Shown here piece by piece: positions 8,930 to 18,074 of a stretch of 23,730 nt of DNA. This DNA is from Ophiothrix spiculata (taxonomy: Eukaryota > Echinodermata > Ophiuroidea > Amphilepidida > Ophiotrichidae), in NCBI GenBank assembly GCA_000969725.1, contig JXSR01S008806.1. One strand, 5' to 3'. Both the position numbers and the translations under genes were made by a program. The notes under the pieces were generated by a model. It was not told the origin of the DNA. It did not search any database and was given only the letters and a program-made list of their open reading frames with translations. Every line of letters begins with the position of its first letter. Positions within the stretch are counted from its first letter, which is position 1.

Positions 8930-9290
8930 GGGTAAAAAGTACAGATAACTTCAAGTAGGGAAAGCAGGATCCCTTGTATAAGTGTAAGAAAGTAAAAGGC
9001 TTTAACTAAGAGGGAATAAGAGAAATTCAAAATGCTTTGAAATCAATTTCCTCGAATTATTTCAAAATACTTTGAGATATCTTGTTAGCAGTTAAAATAT
9101 ATTTTGTGTAGAGTATGATCATGATGATATGTATGAAATAGAAAAATATGCAAATGAAATCAACTGTGCCAACTCCAATAATAACTGGTGCCTATGCCTT
9201 GGGTGGTGCTCTGTAGTTGTGTTCATGTAAGCATTATGTGATTGTCTACTACAAACCTCCAGTGACGTTGGCCTGTGGTCAATTTTGTTT
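8930..9290. other. No gene recognised
   Basis: AT-rich non-coding sequence with no supported feature. Confidence 0.5.
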
Positions 9291-9294
9291 ACTT

Positions 9295-9400
9295 AAAGGT
9301 ATTCAAACACGCCACAGAGTTGTTCATCCGATGCGTCTGCAGATGGATGCATCGTTGTTGATTCGCGATGAACAACTCTGTGGCGTGTTTGAATACCTTT
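9295..9400. repeat. Perfect 34-bp inverted repeat with nested inner stem
   Basis: The left arm 9295-9328 (starts AAAGGTATTCAAACACG) is perfectly inverted at 9367-9400. Inside the 38-base loop, CGATGC (9329-9334) pairs with GCATCG (9349-9354), giving a branched hairpin. No target duplication is seen at the arm ends. A partly matching inverted stretch (GAATCAACAAC, about 9675) resembles the loop segment GTTGTTGATTCG (9355-9366). Perfect arms in a region of otherwise decayed repeats suggest recent origin or active homogenisation. Confidence 0.9.
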
Positions 9401-9404
9401 CAAC

Positions 9405-9935
9405 AACGAAAATCTTCCTGAAATCGTATGAATTAAATTCTAAACATTTTCAATTTAACAGATACGCTTACTCATCTTCATAAAATTATTTAGCAGGTAG
9501 ACAGACACAAAGTGTAAATTTGTGAATTTACGTTATCTAAAGCACCAGGCTTTTGCACTGCACATACTATAAGTGCCCGACGTGCGATGTAGTGCGCCAA
9601 CTTTTGTGTGCTGCGTAAACACACTTTTGTAAACGCTGTACCATGCGTGACGCGCTAATTTGAATATCAACTGTGGATTCATCCGAATCAACAACAGTAC
9701 GCTCCTGTATAAAAAGATATATTGAGTTGTTGAATGTAGATTCAAAAAGAACATATCTTCAACTTTAAAATGATACTTATTTCAAGTGTTTGTGATGCAT
9801 ACAGGTGGAGGAACAAATCTTTGAGCATGACATATGGGAAAACTTGCAATACAATTTTCATTTATACCTTTTTGACTGCATACAGAAAGTCTTAAATTTC
9901 AAATATTTTTGGAGTTAGCTAATATTTTGCAAGGA
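9405..9935. other. No gene recognised
   Basis: Contains a CpG-richer patch at 9575-9655 and the sequence GTATAAAAAGATA near 9704. I see no supported exon. Confidence 0.4.
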
Positions 9936-9941
9936 GTTTAA

Positions 9942-10165
9942 GGTTGTGTTCACACATAAGTCATGACCGGCTCCGGAGCGAGACAACTTAGCAGTTGCGT
10001 TCACACTGGGACACGACTTGCACATGTATTAAAACCAGTGGCGCGTCACTTTTGGTCACGATTGAGACACGTTCTATAATTGCGTTCACACTTGGAATTT
10101 GCGGGAGTGAGCGGGTCTCGAGCGAGAATATAGTCATGATCAAATTCTTCTGTGTGAACACACCC
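9942..10165. mobile_element. PIF/Harbinger-type MITE with TAA duplication
   Basis: TIRs are GGTTGTGTTCACACA on the left and TGTGTGAACACACCC on the right, with one mismatch near the outer end. TAA flanks both sides (9939-9941 and 10166-10168), the 3-bp target type of PIF/Harbinger transposons. The TIR core GCGTTCACACT is repeated internally at about 9977 and 10083. The element is 224 bp and non-coding. Confidence 0.85.
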
Positions 10166-10169
10166 TAAG

Positions 10170-10830
10170 AGAGGCATAAATATTTCAAATCTGCAGAAAT
10201 CACAGTTTTGTTAGGATATACCATTAAGGTAAATTTTGTACTAATAACATGCAGACTTTACTTGAGATTTGTTATGGATGTTCACATATGTCCAAAGAGA
10301 GTTTAAAAAATGTAAGAGTTTGTAGTCATTGTTTACATATTGTTTTTGATTAATGTTCTTACATAAAAATATCTAACCCCAGCTCCATTGCCTTGGAGTA
10401 GATGGTTAAATAGTAGTAATAATTACTAAATTTATGATGCATAAATCCATGTCTTCCAGAAAACATGTCTTCATTATTTTTTTCTCTGATGGGTTTTTCA
10501 CATTTGTATATTTTGTCAATATAATATAGCATTGTATCTGGTGTATGCAAAATAATAAAATTGTCTTAGCAACATGTTGTTTTAATTAACACCCATTTTA
10601 TATGATGTATTTTTATGAAATTTCAGTGTGTGTCTTTGTACTAAAAGTATACAGTATGAACCAATAAACTTGGGTTTAACTTTGTATTTGTTAGCAGCCA
10701 TAATTGTACACAATCAGTGTCAGACGTTCATAAAGCGATTTGAGAATCAAGGAATTAAAACTATGGTACTTGCCGTGCATGAAGTCAAGTTATTGTACCT
10801 CTGGATTTTGGAAATAAGGCCAGTAGCTAG
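10170..10830. other. No gene recognised
   Basis: AT-rich sequence. A plus-strand open frame (10628-11065) runs through the left half of the next transposon and is treated as chance. Confidence 0.5.
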
Positions 10831-10841
10831 TCTGACTGCAT

Positions 10842-11191
10842 CAAGGAAATTTTATAGGGGAATCTGGAATCGCCGCCATCTTGTGTCGCTCATGGAGCAG
10901 AGTTATTGTACCTCCAGAATTTGGCCCGATATCCAGGCAAATTGCGTAAATCTTCACTTGATACATATACAGCGTGTGCATTTTGTTTCACACGCAAACC
11001 GTGTCTGCATTTCAAGTAGTGTTACCCATTCAAAGACTCTCGAAATGTGGCACGCGGAGACGTAAAATACCGTAGGTACAATAACTCGCCCTCCATGAGC
11101 GACAATCCAAGATGGCCGCCATCCCACAGGATTTACATGGCAGGCGAATCAAAATGGCTGCAAGTCCAGATTCCCCTATAAAATTTCCTTG
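10842..11191. mobile_element. hAT-type MITE with perfect 8-bp duplication
   Basis: The 27-bp TIRs are perfect: the left starts CAAGGAAATTTTATAGGGG and the right is its exact complement, ending at 11191. GACTGCAT flanks both sides (10834-10841 and 11192-11199), the 8-bp target size of hAT elements. A second inverted block inside the ends (TCGCTCATGGAG, GAGTTATTGTACCT) is matched around 11077-11104. The element is non-coding. The intact TIRs and duplication indicate relatively recent insertion. Confidence 0.95.
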
Positions 11192-11199
11192 GACTGCAT

Positions 11200-11620
11200 G
11201 AATCTTGTCTTGATGCGCACACACCCCATCCGTGTGTTTCTAGTGGCATCAATTGCAACTTCCACCGAGCTCTGATATGCAGATTTCCATGGGAAAAAGT
11301 ATCATGAAAGAGCAGAACATTCAGCCAAAATGCTGTTGGTACAATAGAGGGTTTGCACGCCACCAAGATGACCGCCTGCATTTTGAAAATATCAAAATCT
11401 GTTATAACTGATAATTTACTGCATGTCATGATTTGCAATTTTAAATATGCTATTAATGTCACTTTATTTTAACACAGTAATTTAAGGGATTTTCTCAGAG
11501 ATACAAAATCTCCATTGACTTTCGTAAAAATTTAGTATATGTAGATTTATTTGTGCTGATAACGAATCTAAAATAAAATAAATAGGTCACTGTGCTTGTT
11601 TTTGCGATACAGACATTTCA
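11200..11620. other. No gene recognised
   Basis: Non-coding. A minus-strand open frame extends over 11462-11133 partly inside the transposon and is not supported. Confidence 0.45.
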
Positions 11621-11627
11621 AAGAGTA

Positions 11628-11825
11628 CTGTAAAGCACTTTAATTTCACGGCATTAAAATTTAGCGAATTTGGAAACCCTCACTCATTAGGTGCATTTTA
11701 ATTTCACTAATTTGAATCATCTTGCTATTCAATGCTATTTTAACAATCATTTTAGCGGCATTTTAATTTAGCGAATTGTGATACTAGCGAAATTAAAATG
11801 CTAGCGAAATTTTCATGCTTTACAG
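11628..11825. mobile_element. TA-flanked MITE with internal TTTAATTTAGCG repeats
   Basis: The ends CTGTAAAGCA and TGCTTTACAG are perfect inversions flanked by TA (11626-11627 and 11826-11827), as expected of Tc1/mariner-type insertion. The interior is built from a motif close to ATTTTAATTTAGCGAA, present several times in both orientations (about 11640, 11652, 11694, 11758, 11789). Confidence 0.85.
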
Positions 11826-11829
11826 TACA

Positions 11830-12300
11830 TATTTTCCCCAAATTTCACTCGATTTACCACATAAAGCTCCAAAAAGTTGATCATAAAATACTAAATGCTC
11901 CATTGATTTTTGTAATTTTACATATGTTAAAGCATTTTTTGTGCACTTCAAAATACTGAAATAGAAAAATGATAAAAACAAGCATTTTTCAATAAAATTT
12001 GATTACTTTGATGGCACATCTGCATCTGCATAATTTCCTGCATATATATATATATTACGCAGCGATGCATCGCATGATTAACCACACGCGTTAGTAAAGC
12101 ATGCGTGCAGTGTGCATTGAAATTTGTGCATGCAAAATGGATGCAAACATTTGTTTTTGATTTTTTATTATCTATTAAAATTTTTTTTATCCCGTAGTAG
12201 TAAGCAAATGCATCTGTGAGAAAACCTCTTAATGAAATACTCACAGGACTTCTTGTTTCTGCTCATGCAAACATGGTGGACCGCGGTGTTGTGGATGCGA
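11830..12300. other. No gene; short AT repeat and a palindrome
   Basis: Contains an (AT)n run at 12042-12055 and the perfect 12-bp palindrome GCGATGCATCGC at 12062-12073. No supported open frame. Confidence 0.5.
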
Positions 12301-12302
12301 TA

Positions 12303-12343
12303 TGACGTCACATGCAAATCCTCTACAGCTCACCATATAAAAG
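12303..12343 (+). promoter_or_regulatory. CRE, octamer and TATA cluster (putative promoter)
   Basis: Within 41 bases lie a perfect CRE palindrome TGACGTCA (12303-12310), a perfect octamer ATGCAAAT (12312-12319, POU-factor site) and TATAAAAG (12336-12343), in normal promoter order for plus-strand transcription. A start site would be expected near 12365-12372. The first ATG downstream (about 12392) opens only a seven-codon frame, so a first exon would be non-coding or the cluster is fortuitous. Confidence 0.35.
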
Positions 12344-12522
12344 TGACAATTAAAGTGGTGGTTATTCTCATCAGGTTGTCACAGTTATCAAAATGAAAAC
12401 TGATTCCTCTCTATAAATATCTTGACTATGCTGTTTTCTGAGTTAACCCATTATGCAAGTCTGGAATGGATTTTTAGATTGAAATATTTATTTCCTTAAG
12501 AGTTGTCTCTAAAATGCTTACC

Positions 12523-12798
12523 TTATTTATATGGGACATGTTACCATACATCAAAAGGTACAAGTTGTCTACCTTTAACAAAATTCAAATTTTCATGTCA
12601 TTTGAAAGGGAATTATATAAGCTTTAAAATGATACCTTGACTGTGAAAATTGAAGTTTGGGTTTGAGAAGTTATGATGAATAGTGACAATAATGTTCCTA
12701 TTATTTTCTTATAATTTGCAAGTTTAATTTGCCTGCATCTCTGAATTTGTACGACCGACAACCTTTACCTTTTGATGTAATGGGTCCCATATATTTAT
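12523..12798. mobile_element. Decayed foldback element
   Basis: TTATTTATATGGGAC, followed by ATACATCAAAAGGTACAAG on the left, is inverted on the right (ACCTTTACCTTTTGATGTAA, then GTCCCATATATTTATGA). Arms are about 45 bp with several mismatches and small gaps. The target duplication is not clear. Confidence 0.6.
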
Positions 12799-12799
12799 G

Positions 12800-13070
12800 A
12801 AAAATGAAAGAAATGTTCTCTCTGCTATCAAATTGTTCAAGGGCTACATTGTATTGTATATATTTTTACTTCTGGAGGTAGTGGTCATGAATAATACTGC
12901 TGTTGAAAAGCCTATGCCAAGCATCAATATATCGGGCCAATGTTTACCAAATGCACACTGAATATGGTGTTCAGTTGAAATCTGTTAATTTTGATACAGT
13001 GGTGTCTTTTAGCAAAACAGATTGAACAAACTTGTAACCAACACTGAAACATCACTTATAAAAGCAGGCC
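12800..13070. other. No gene recognised
   Basis: AT-rich non-coding sequence. Confidence 0.5.
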
Positions 13071-13072
13071 CG

Positions 13073-13300
13073 TAACCTTAAGTTCAAAAGGGGTGGCAAA
13101 ATAAAAGTACTTGTTTTGGTTTGCCCAAACTATATAATTTTACCATACCTTAAAAGTAAAAAGGGTTTAAAAACAATGGTTTCATCTGAAAATCACTAAA
13201 TATTTATCTTTTACGTATAATTTGTAGGTTTTGAGGCATTGCTCAGAAAAAGTGGGATGACTGCCACTCCCCTTGCCCTTCCCCTGTCTATAGGCCTGCT
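13073..13300. mobile_element. Inverted-repeat element bounded by AGCAGGCC
   Basis: AGCAGGCCCGTA on the left and TATAGGCCTGCT on the right are inverted. Inside them AGGGGTGGCA is matched by TGCCACTCCCC. The two arm blocks are separated by gaps, so the element is old or a composite. No reliable target duplication was seen. Confidence 0.5.
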
Positions 13301-13515
13301 GTGTAGCCAAAATAGCATTTGTTTGGTTTATAAAGTTGTGTACAAGTTTTTATTAATTCAAAAGCTGTATTGTTTTTGACCATTTACTTTGTGTGCTACG
13401 TTTAACTATGTTGTTTACACATATCAAGAATTACCTATGCAATAAATGTATTGTTTTTGTAATTGGGAGGTAGAAACAGAAAAGTTTGAATTCCAAGCAG
13501 AACATCAATATCACA
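13301..13515. other. No gene recognised
   Basis: AT-rich non-coding sequence. Confidence 0.5.
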
Positions 13516-13522
13516 AAATTAA

Positions 13523-13829
13523 AGGAGCATGGTCCGATTGCCTAAACTTTATGAGATTTTGGTACCAAAATGTTGGTCGTATTTTTCTCATAACCCAGTG
13601 AAATTTCCCGGGTGAGGTACATTCCATTTTGGAGATATATATGAAAATGTGTCAAATTATGGTAACCATAATTAATTTTACACAGAAACATATAGGCGGC
13701 CCAGAAATACAAAATTGCCCATCAAATCAAGACGGTTTAACTGATTCAGCTGAAATTTGGAATCTCTTCGAATTGTCTTCTTTCATATGCCATTGAAAAC
13801 TTAATTTGGAAAAATCGGACCAAGCTCCT
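13523..13829. mobile_element. TTAA-bounded MITE (AGGAGC type)
   Basis: AGGAGCATGGTCCGAT and ATCGGACCAAGCTCCT are inverted with one mismatch and flanked on both sides by TTAA (13519-13522 and 13830-13833). TTAA is the piggyBac-type target. TA flanks inside a longer TIR would also fit, so the superfamily is open. The 307-bp interior is non-coding. Confidence 0.75.
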
Positions 13830-14049
13830 TTAACAAATGAAGTATTGCACAACTCACAATTACTACAAATTTTAGATACGCAAATGGGAAGTTGAAAAGA
13901 ACTTCTGTGAACAGGTTTTCCGCAAATGGCAAAATTGTTCAAAGATATTTTGGCATTTTGATATCTATATATGGATCAAGGAAATTAAAAAAGGGAATCA
14001 ATATTTGCCAGCACCTTGTTGTCTCCCATGGGTTTGAATTATTTTACCC

Positions 14050-14245
14050 TTGATTTTGTGAATTGCCGTGTAAATCTTAAGTAGTGCACAAACAATGTAT
14101 GCATTTTATCTCGCACGCAAACCATGTCCACACTTCCAGCAGCAACTATCTGAGCCAGATACGATTTCCTTGCACTTACAAGAGTATCAAAATGTTGCAC
14201 GCAGCAAGCACAATAATTAGCCCTCCATTGTCAAAATGGATGATT
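14050..14245. mobile_element. Diverged partial copy of the hAT MITE interior
   Basis: Blocks AATTGCCGTGTAAATCTT, TGCATTTTATCTCGCACGC and AGCCCTCCATTGTC match, in the same order, the interior of 10842-11191 (AATTGCGTAAATCTT, TGCATTTTGTTTCACACGC, CGCCCTCCATGAGC). The TIRs are not recognisable, so this is an older or truncated relative. Confidence 0.6.
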
Positions 14246-14620
14246 CCCTGTTTTAAACATCCTTGGTATGGGCACTTTGAATTGTTACCATTCATTTTAT
14301 ATTCTGCAAATTGACTTAGTTGAAAAAAAGAAAGATATGTTATTTGGTTATGTGCAACTCAAAAATAATTTTGCAAGGAACAGTAAAGCTATATTCTAAA
14401 CCAGAGATTTGGACTTTCCTCACGGGCAAATCAATCTGTACTTCTAGATGCATCTAGATTAAACTAGACTTCAGCAAACGATCACACTGCACATACGTGT
14501 AGTAACAAAGTAGTGGAAAAAATCTAGGCCAGTCCCTTTAAGTGTCCCTCTGAAATTTTCCAGGAAGTCCGTCTTTGCATGTACAAACTCTTCATACATC
14601 CAGTCATGCAGTGTTTGGAT
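14246..14620. other. No gene recognised
   Basis: Non-coding sequence between elements. CCAGTCCCTTTAAG near 14531 may be a repeat edge, but no partner was found. Confidence 0.4.
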
Positions 14621-14624
14621 TTAG

Positions 14625-14896
14625 GCTTGACGTCCAAAGACATTCACTCACCCGAGAGACAATCGCTCGCGATTTTTCGCTCTTAACTTATTCAGTCAAA
14701 TGGAGAGGTAATGATACTTACAATACTTGAATTTTGGTTACATCGATGATATGATTGATTTAATTAATTCTAACATCGATTTATCAAATATTCAAGCATT
14801 GTAAGCAATATTTTCTCTCTATTTTAGAGTATATGGCAGAGCGAAAATCTTGAGTGAATTTCTCTCGGTTGAGCAAATTTCTTTGGACGCCAAGCA
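14625..14896. mobile_element. Long foldback element, arms about 130 bp
   Basis: Nearly the whole element is a palindrome. GCTTGACGTCCAAAGA, ACCCGAGAGA, TTTTCGCTCT, TACTTACAATACTTGAAT and ACATCGATG on the left recur inverted on the right, ending TCTTTGGACGCCAAGC. Mismatches and small gaps are scattered. TTA or TTAG lies on both outer sides, fitting a 3-bp target like PIF/Harbinger, but the exact border is uncertain. Confidence 0.8.
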
Positions 14897-15665
14897 TTAG
14901 TATGTGCGATATATTTTTATAAGGACTACCAGATATGCATGATATTGATTTTGCATATATCCTAAAACTGCAAATAGGACTGGTTTATCAATGTAAATAA
15001 CTGTACATAATACAAGAATATTGCTGCATTGCCTTTGTAAAATTTTTGCATAGATCCTGAGAACCAATATGTTGTGTATATTTTATAAGGTGGGTATCCA
15101 AATAAAATATTGAAATACTTGTAAGATTCTTGACATATGTTGTGTTTTTGTTCTGCAAAAATTTAATGACACAGTTGTTATAGTTTGTAATATGTGGGGA
15201 AAGCTGCCAGACATCGCTACCATAGATAAAGAAAGTACAGATAGGAAACAGAACTATTTGCACTAATAAATTTTAGATTTTAGTTTGTGCCACGCAGCTG
15301 CCACGCTTGGTCGGACATTTGCGTATATGCATGAAGACCCAACACTGCGTTCTGGTTGCAATCGGTATCTAGCCCATGGATTGTTGGTTACAAAGAGGCT
15401 TCACAGAAGAAGAAAACAGTACACATTCTGAAAGTAATTTTCTGATTTTTATTTCAAAATTTTTGACAAGCTGATAATAATAACAACACACTTTTATATA
15501 TGCACACAGTGTCATAGTTAAAATCTGTTGTAGAATATCTCATTAAAATTTTTTTTTCAATAGTTTACAATATTATATTGTAAATGACAAAAGGTATCGA
15601 TTTTGGTCTTACCACACACAAAAATAGGTGATAATCTACTGCCTTGTATGAGCAATAGCTAGATT
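14897..15665. other. No gene recognised
   Basis: AT-rich non-coding sequence with a small hairpin GTTTACAATATTATATTGTAAAT at about 15562-15584. Confidence 0.45.
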
Positions 15666-15668
15666 GTG

Positions 15669-15957
15669 ACCGTCCATCCCAAACCAGCCGTAAATGCAGC
15701 CTCTTGTTATTTTCACCTTTTTAGATATATTTCTAAAGATAATGCTATTAGGATTAAAATTACACCTCAATGAAGTTCACTCGATCTCCAGAAGTCGCGT
15801 TATGGTCCATCAAAGGTTGTCAGAGAGTAAAATGTATAACTGAGGAAAACACGTTCAAAGATCAGTAACCCCTATATAATTAAGACCTTGACATGTATTT
15901 TCACCTGCAGCGAAACATGAAGATTGTTACATTAACTGCTCGTTTGAGATGGACGGT
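15669..15957. mobile_element. Inverted-repeat element bounded by ACCGTCCATC
   Basis: ACCGTCCATCCCAAACCAGC at the left edge is inverted at the right edge with a few substitutions, giving about 28-bp TIRs around a 289-bp non-coding interior. No convincing target duplication. GTGATAA just outside both arms may mean the true ends lie further out. Confidence 0.6.
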
Positions 15958-16073
15958 AATAATTGTTATCACTCGTGTAAATACAATATTACTGATTGCA
16001 AACTCTAAGTGGCGATTGTCTATCTTTAGTGACTGCAGTGAATAGAATCAGTAACAGGTTAACACAATCATTT

Positions 16074-16342
16074 AGGGTCAATTCATACTTCGCCTCCAAA
16101 TACAAAATTTTCACTATCAAACATTTTGTTGTGACGTCAAACTGTGGGCAGCCATATGTGTCAAAAAGAGAAAGGTGTCTAAAAAATTGATAAGGAAAGG
16201 GTGTCTAAAATACCCAAAAGGGTATGTAAAACCCATAATGGTGTCCAAACCAACAACACCTATGTCCGCCCATTGTTTTAACTTCATAACAAAATGTTTG
16301 ATAGCAAAAATTTTGTTTGCAGACAGACTATGAACTGACCCT
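16074..16342. mobile_element. Foldback family member A
   Basis: AGGGTCAATTCATAC on the left is inverted as TATGAACTGACCCT on the right. The arms continue for about 85 bp through CAAAATTTT, ATCAAACATTTTGTT and GTGACGTCAA. The centre holds several GGTGTCTAAAA or GGTGTCCAAA motifs. The arm core matches the element at 18075-18314, so this is a family. Confidence 0.75.
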
Positions 16343-16344
16343 TT

Positions 16345-16560
16345 CAAAAAGCATCGTTATGCATTACCAGAGGAGGGTGGTAGTGGCAACTTATGCATGG
16401 TTGCTGTCTTATCGTATACGATCCCCGGCTGCGTCGATGTAACTCATGTTCTATACCGCCTCTATAAGAAACATCGTGGGAAAATACAACTTCCGGGATC
16501 ATGTGGGATTGCCGCTAAAATTATATTGCTAATCGGTAAAAGAATATGATAACATATATA
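16345..16560. other. No gene recognised
   Basis: Non-coding sequence between the foldback and a palindrome. Confidence 0.4.
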
Positions 16561-16565
16561 TAAAG

Positions 16566-16589
16566 TGGGGTTCACATGTGTGAACCCCA
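16566..16589. repeat. 24-bp perfect palindrome
   Basis: TGGGGTTCACATG and its exact inverse meet with no loop beyond the central bases. The motif resembles nuclear-receptor half-sites (GGTTCA) arranged everted, but function is not shown. Confidence 0.9.
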
Positions 16590-16920
16590 TCGGATTTAGG
16601 ATAACATAATTATGCTTATTACGATAAGAACACTTTTGTAGTTTTTTGAGGAGAGGTAAAAAAATGATCTTTGTAATTATTTTCTTCAATACGTGAGTCG
16701 CGTGACCCAATAGAAATACACGTAGATCGTTCCCTTAATTTGCGTTTTGGAAATCCCTCATCCCTAAATCTAGGATCTTCTATAAATCGTGTCCGCCGCC
16801 GCCTGTGCATTACAAAACATTCGTCAGAGGCTAGTTTCTCTCTATTTATACATGCATATTTATTGTCAACTACTACCAACTAGCCATTTTACATAGGAAA
16901 TCAATACTTGGGACCTAACA
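16590..16920. other. No gene recognised
   Basis: A minus-strand open frame at 16879-16619 is arginine-rich (MHRRRRTRF, RDEGFPKRKLRER) but has no supporting splice or family match. Confidence 0.35.
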
Positions 16921-16924
16921 AACA

Positions 16925-16980
16925 TTTTGTGTTATCAGGGTTTTTGTGTTAACATATTTTGTATTAACGAGGTTCCACTG
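16925..16980 (-). mobile_element. Pogo/Tigger-like terminus
   Basis: On the minus strand this starts TA|CAGTGGAACCTCGTTAATAC. Termini of the form CAGTG(G/A)AACCTC next to a TA target are typical, from memory, of pogo-group Tc1/mariner elements in invertebrates. The opposite end was not identified. Confidence 0.5.
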
Positions 16981-17073
16981 TAGAAAACATCAGATATGCT
17001 ACACTGAGCTACATATAAGAGACAATAAACTACATCTTTTTGCCACAGCGGCTCACATATTGCCAATTTAAGA

Positions 17074-17140
17074 CAGTAAAACCTCTTGATAAAAAGTTCT
17101 GATGTAAGAAAATTACTGAGATTTCCTTTATCATTATACA
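17074..17140 (+). mobile_element. Second pogo-like terminus
   Basis: CAGTAAAACCTCTTGATAAAA resembles the ends at 16980 (opposite strand) and 17441. Its TA flank has changed to GA. Confidence 0.4.
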
Positions 17141-17176
17141 TGTTCCATTACATATAGAGAGCCCTACTGAAATTAA

Positions 17177-17428
17177 GGGGGCAGTGTACCTTGGACCTTT
17201 TTTTAAATAATTGAACATAGCATCACTATTCTATAACAGAATCAAATCAAACTTGGTACATACCCTATGCATAATCTACCATTTTTTTTGCCAAATTTCA
17301 AGGTTGAAGGTCACGACTGAAGGTAAGAGGTCACTTGCGCCATGAAATTTACCAAAATTTCAAAGTTTATGCAAATCTATACCATTCATTTAAATTAACA
17401 TGTGCATAACCCGAGTTACACTGCCCCC
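17177..17428. mobile_element. TTAA-bounded MITE (GGGGGCAGTGTA type)
   Basis: GGGGGCAGTGTA and TACACTGCCCCC form 12-bp near-perfect TIRs flanked by TTAA (17173-17176 and 17429-17432). The right arm is interrupted by a T (GTTACACTG). The 252-bp interior carries AAGGTCACGACTGAAGG and is non-coding. It lies between two pogo-like termini and may have inserted into an older element. Confidence 0.8.
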
Positions 17429-17440
17429 TTAAGATACATA

Positions 17441-17515
17441 CAGTGAAACCTCATTATATTGACTTTCAATAACATTCCCTCAATCAAACATAAAGCTTTT
17501 TTATCAAGTACCCCA
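17441..17515 (+). mobile_element. Third pogo-like terminus
   Basis: TA|CAGTGAAACCTCATTATATTG matches the termini at 16980 and 17074. The sequence after it (ACTTTCAATAACATTCCCTC) is not seen in the others, so only the TIR is shared. Confidence 0.5.
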
Positions 17516-18050
17516 CTGCATTCATTTCATCAATATTCTGAATTTCTGAATTGATTTTCATTCTGAATTTCAGAAAATCAGAGAAGAATATGTAGAATAT
17601 CATGTTGTGTGTACAAGCCGCCTGACCATGAGTGGTTTCGTGCATCATAAGTTGCGCACATTGTAAGTACTTACATCATGCGTACAACGTACCAACTCCT
17701 TGCAGCTACCACATAATTATAACTTATAAGGAAAATGTACTAACACGTACGGTGCACGCAGAATGTTGATACGCATGTTGTCAGTACCAAGCACGTTCGG
17801 ACCGTACTGATTTTAAATCGGTAACCTGAAGGTAGCCAGCAGGAAGAGAAAGTTCTGCGTGCTCTAAAATTTATAGGATGTCGGTACCTACAATGCACGT
17901 GTCACATGATTTAGATGTGTCGCCTACGATTTTGGACGCAGACAGCACGTACGACGGGTTGTAACCACGACTTTAGGAATACACACATCAACTCTATTCA
18001 AGGGTCATGCTTGAATCAAATGAATCTACAAAGCCAGATTATTCCTCTTC
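17516..18050. other. No gene; GTAC-rich segment
   Basis: Many ACGTAC, GTACC and CGTAC words occur between 17640 and 17960 in a CpG-richer stretch. No exon or clear inverted repeat was found. Confidence 0.4.
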
Positions 18051-18074
18051 TTAGGTTGAAAACATAGTCGGCCT

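Noticed and set aside
9200-9483. Plus-strand frame over the 34-bp hairpin
   Set aside because: Its coding appearance comes from the inverted repeat, with no domain or splice signals.
10628-11065. 145-codon plus-strand open frame
   Set aside because: It crosses the left TIR and interior of the hAT MITE at 10842 and has no domain or splice support.
11133-11462. 109-codon minus-strand open frame
   Set aside because: It runs into the right arm of the same MITE and shows no family resemblance.
16619-16879. Arginine-rich minus-strand frame
   Set aside because: The basic stretch is suggestive of a nuclear signal, but there is no start context, splice site or homology to support it.
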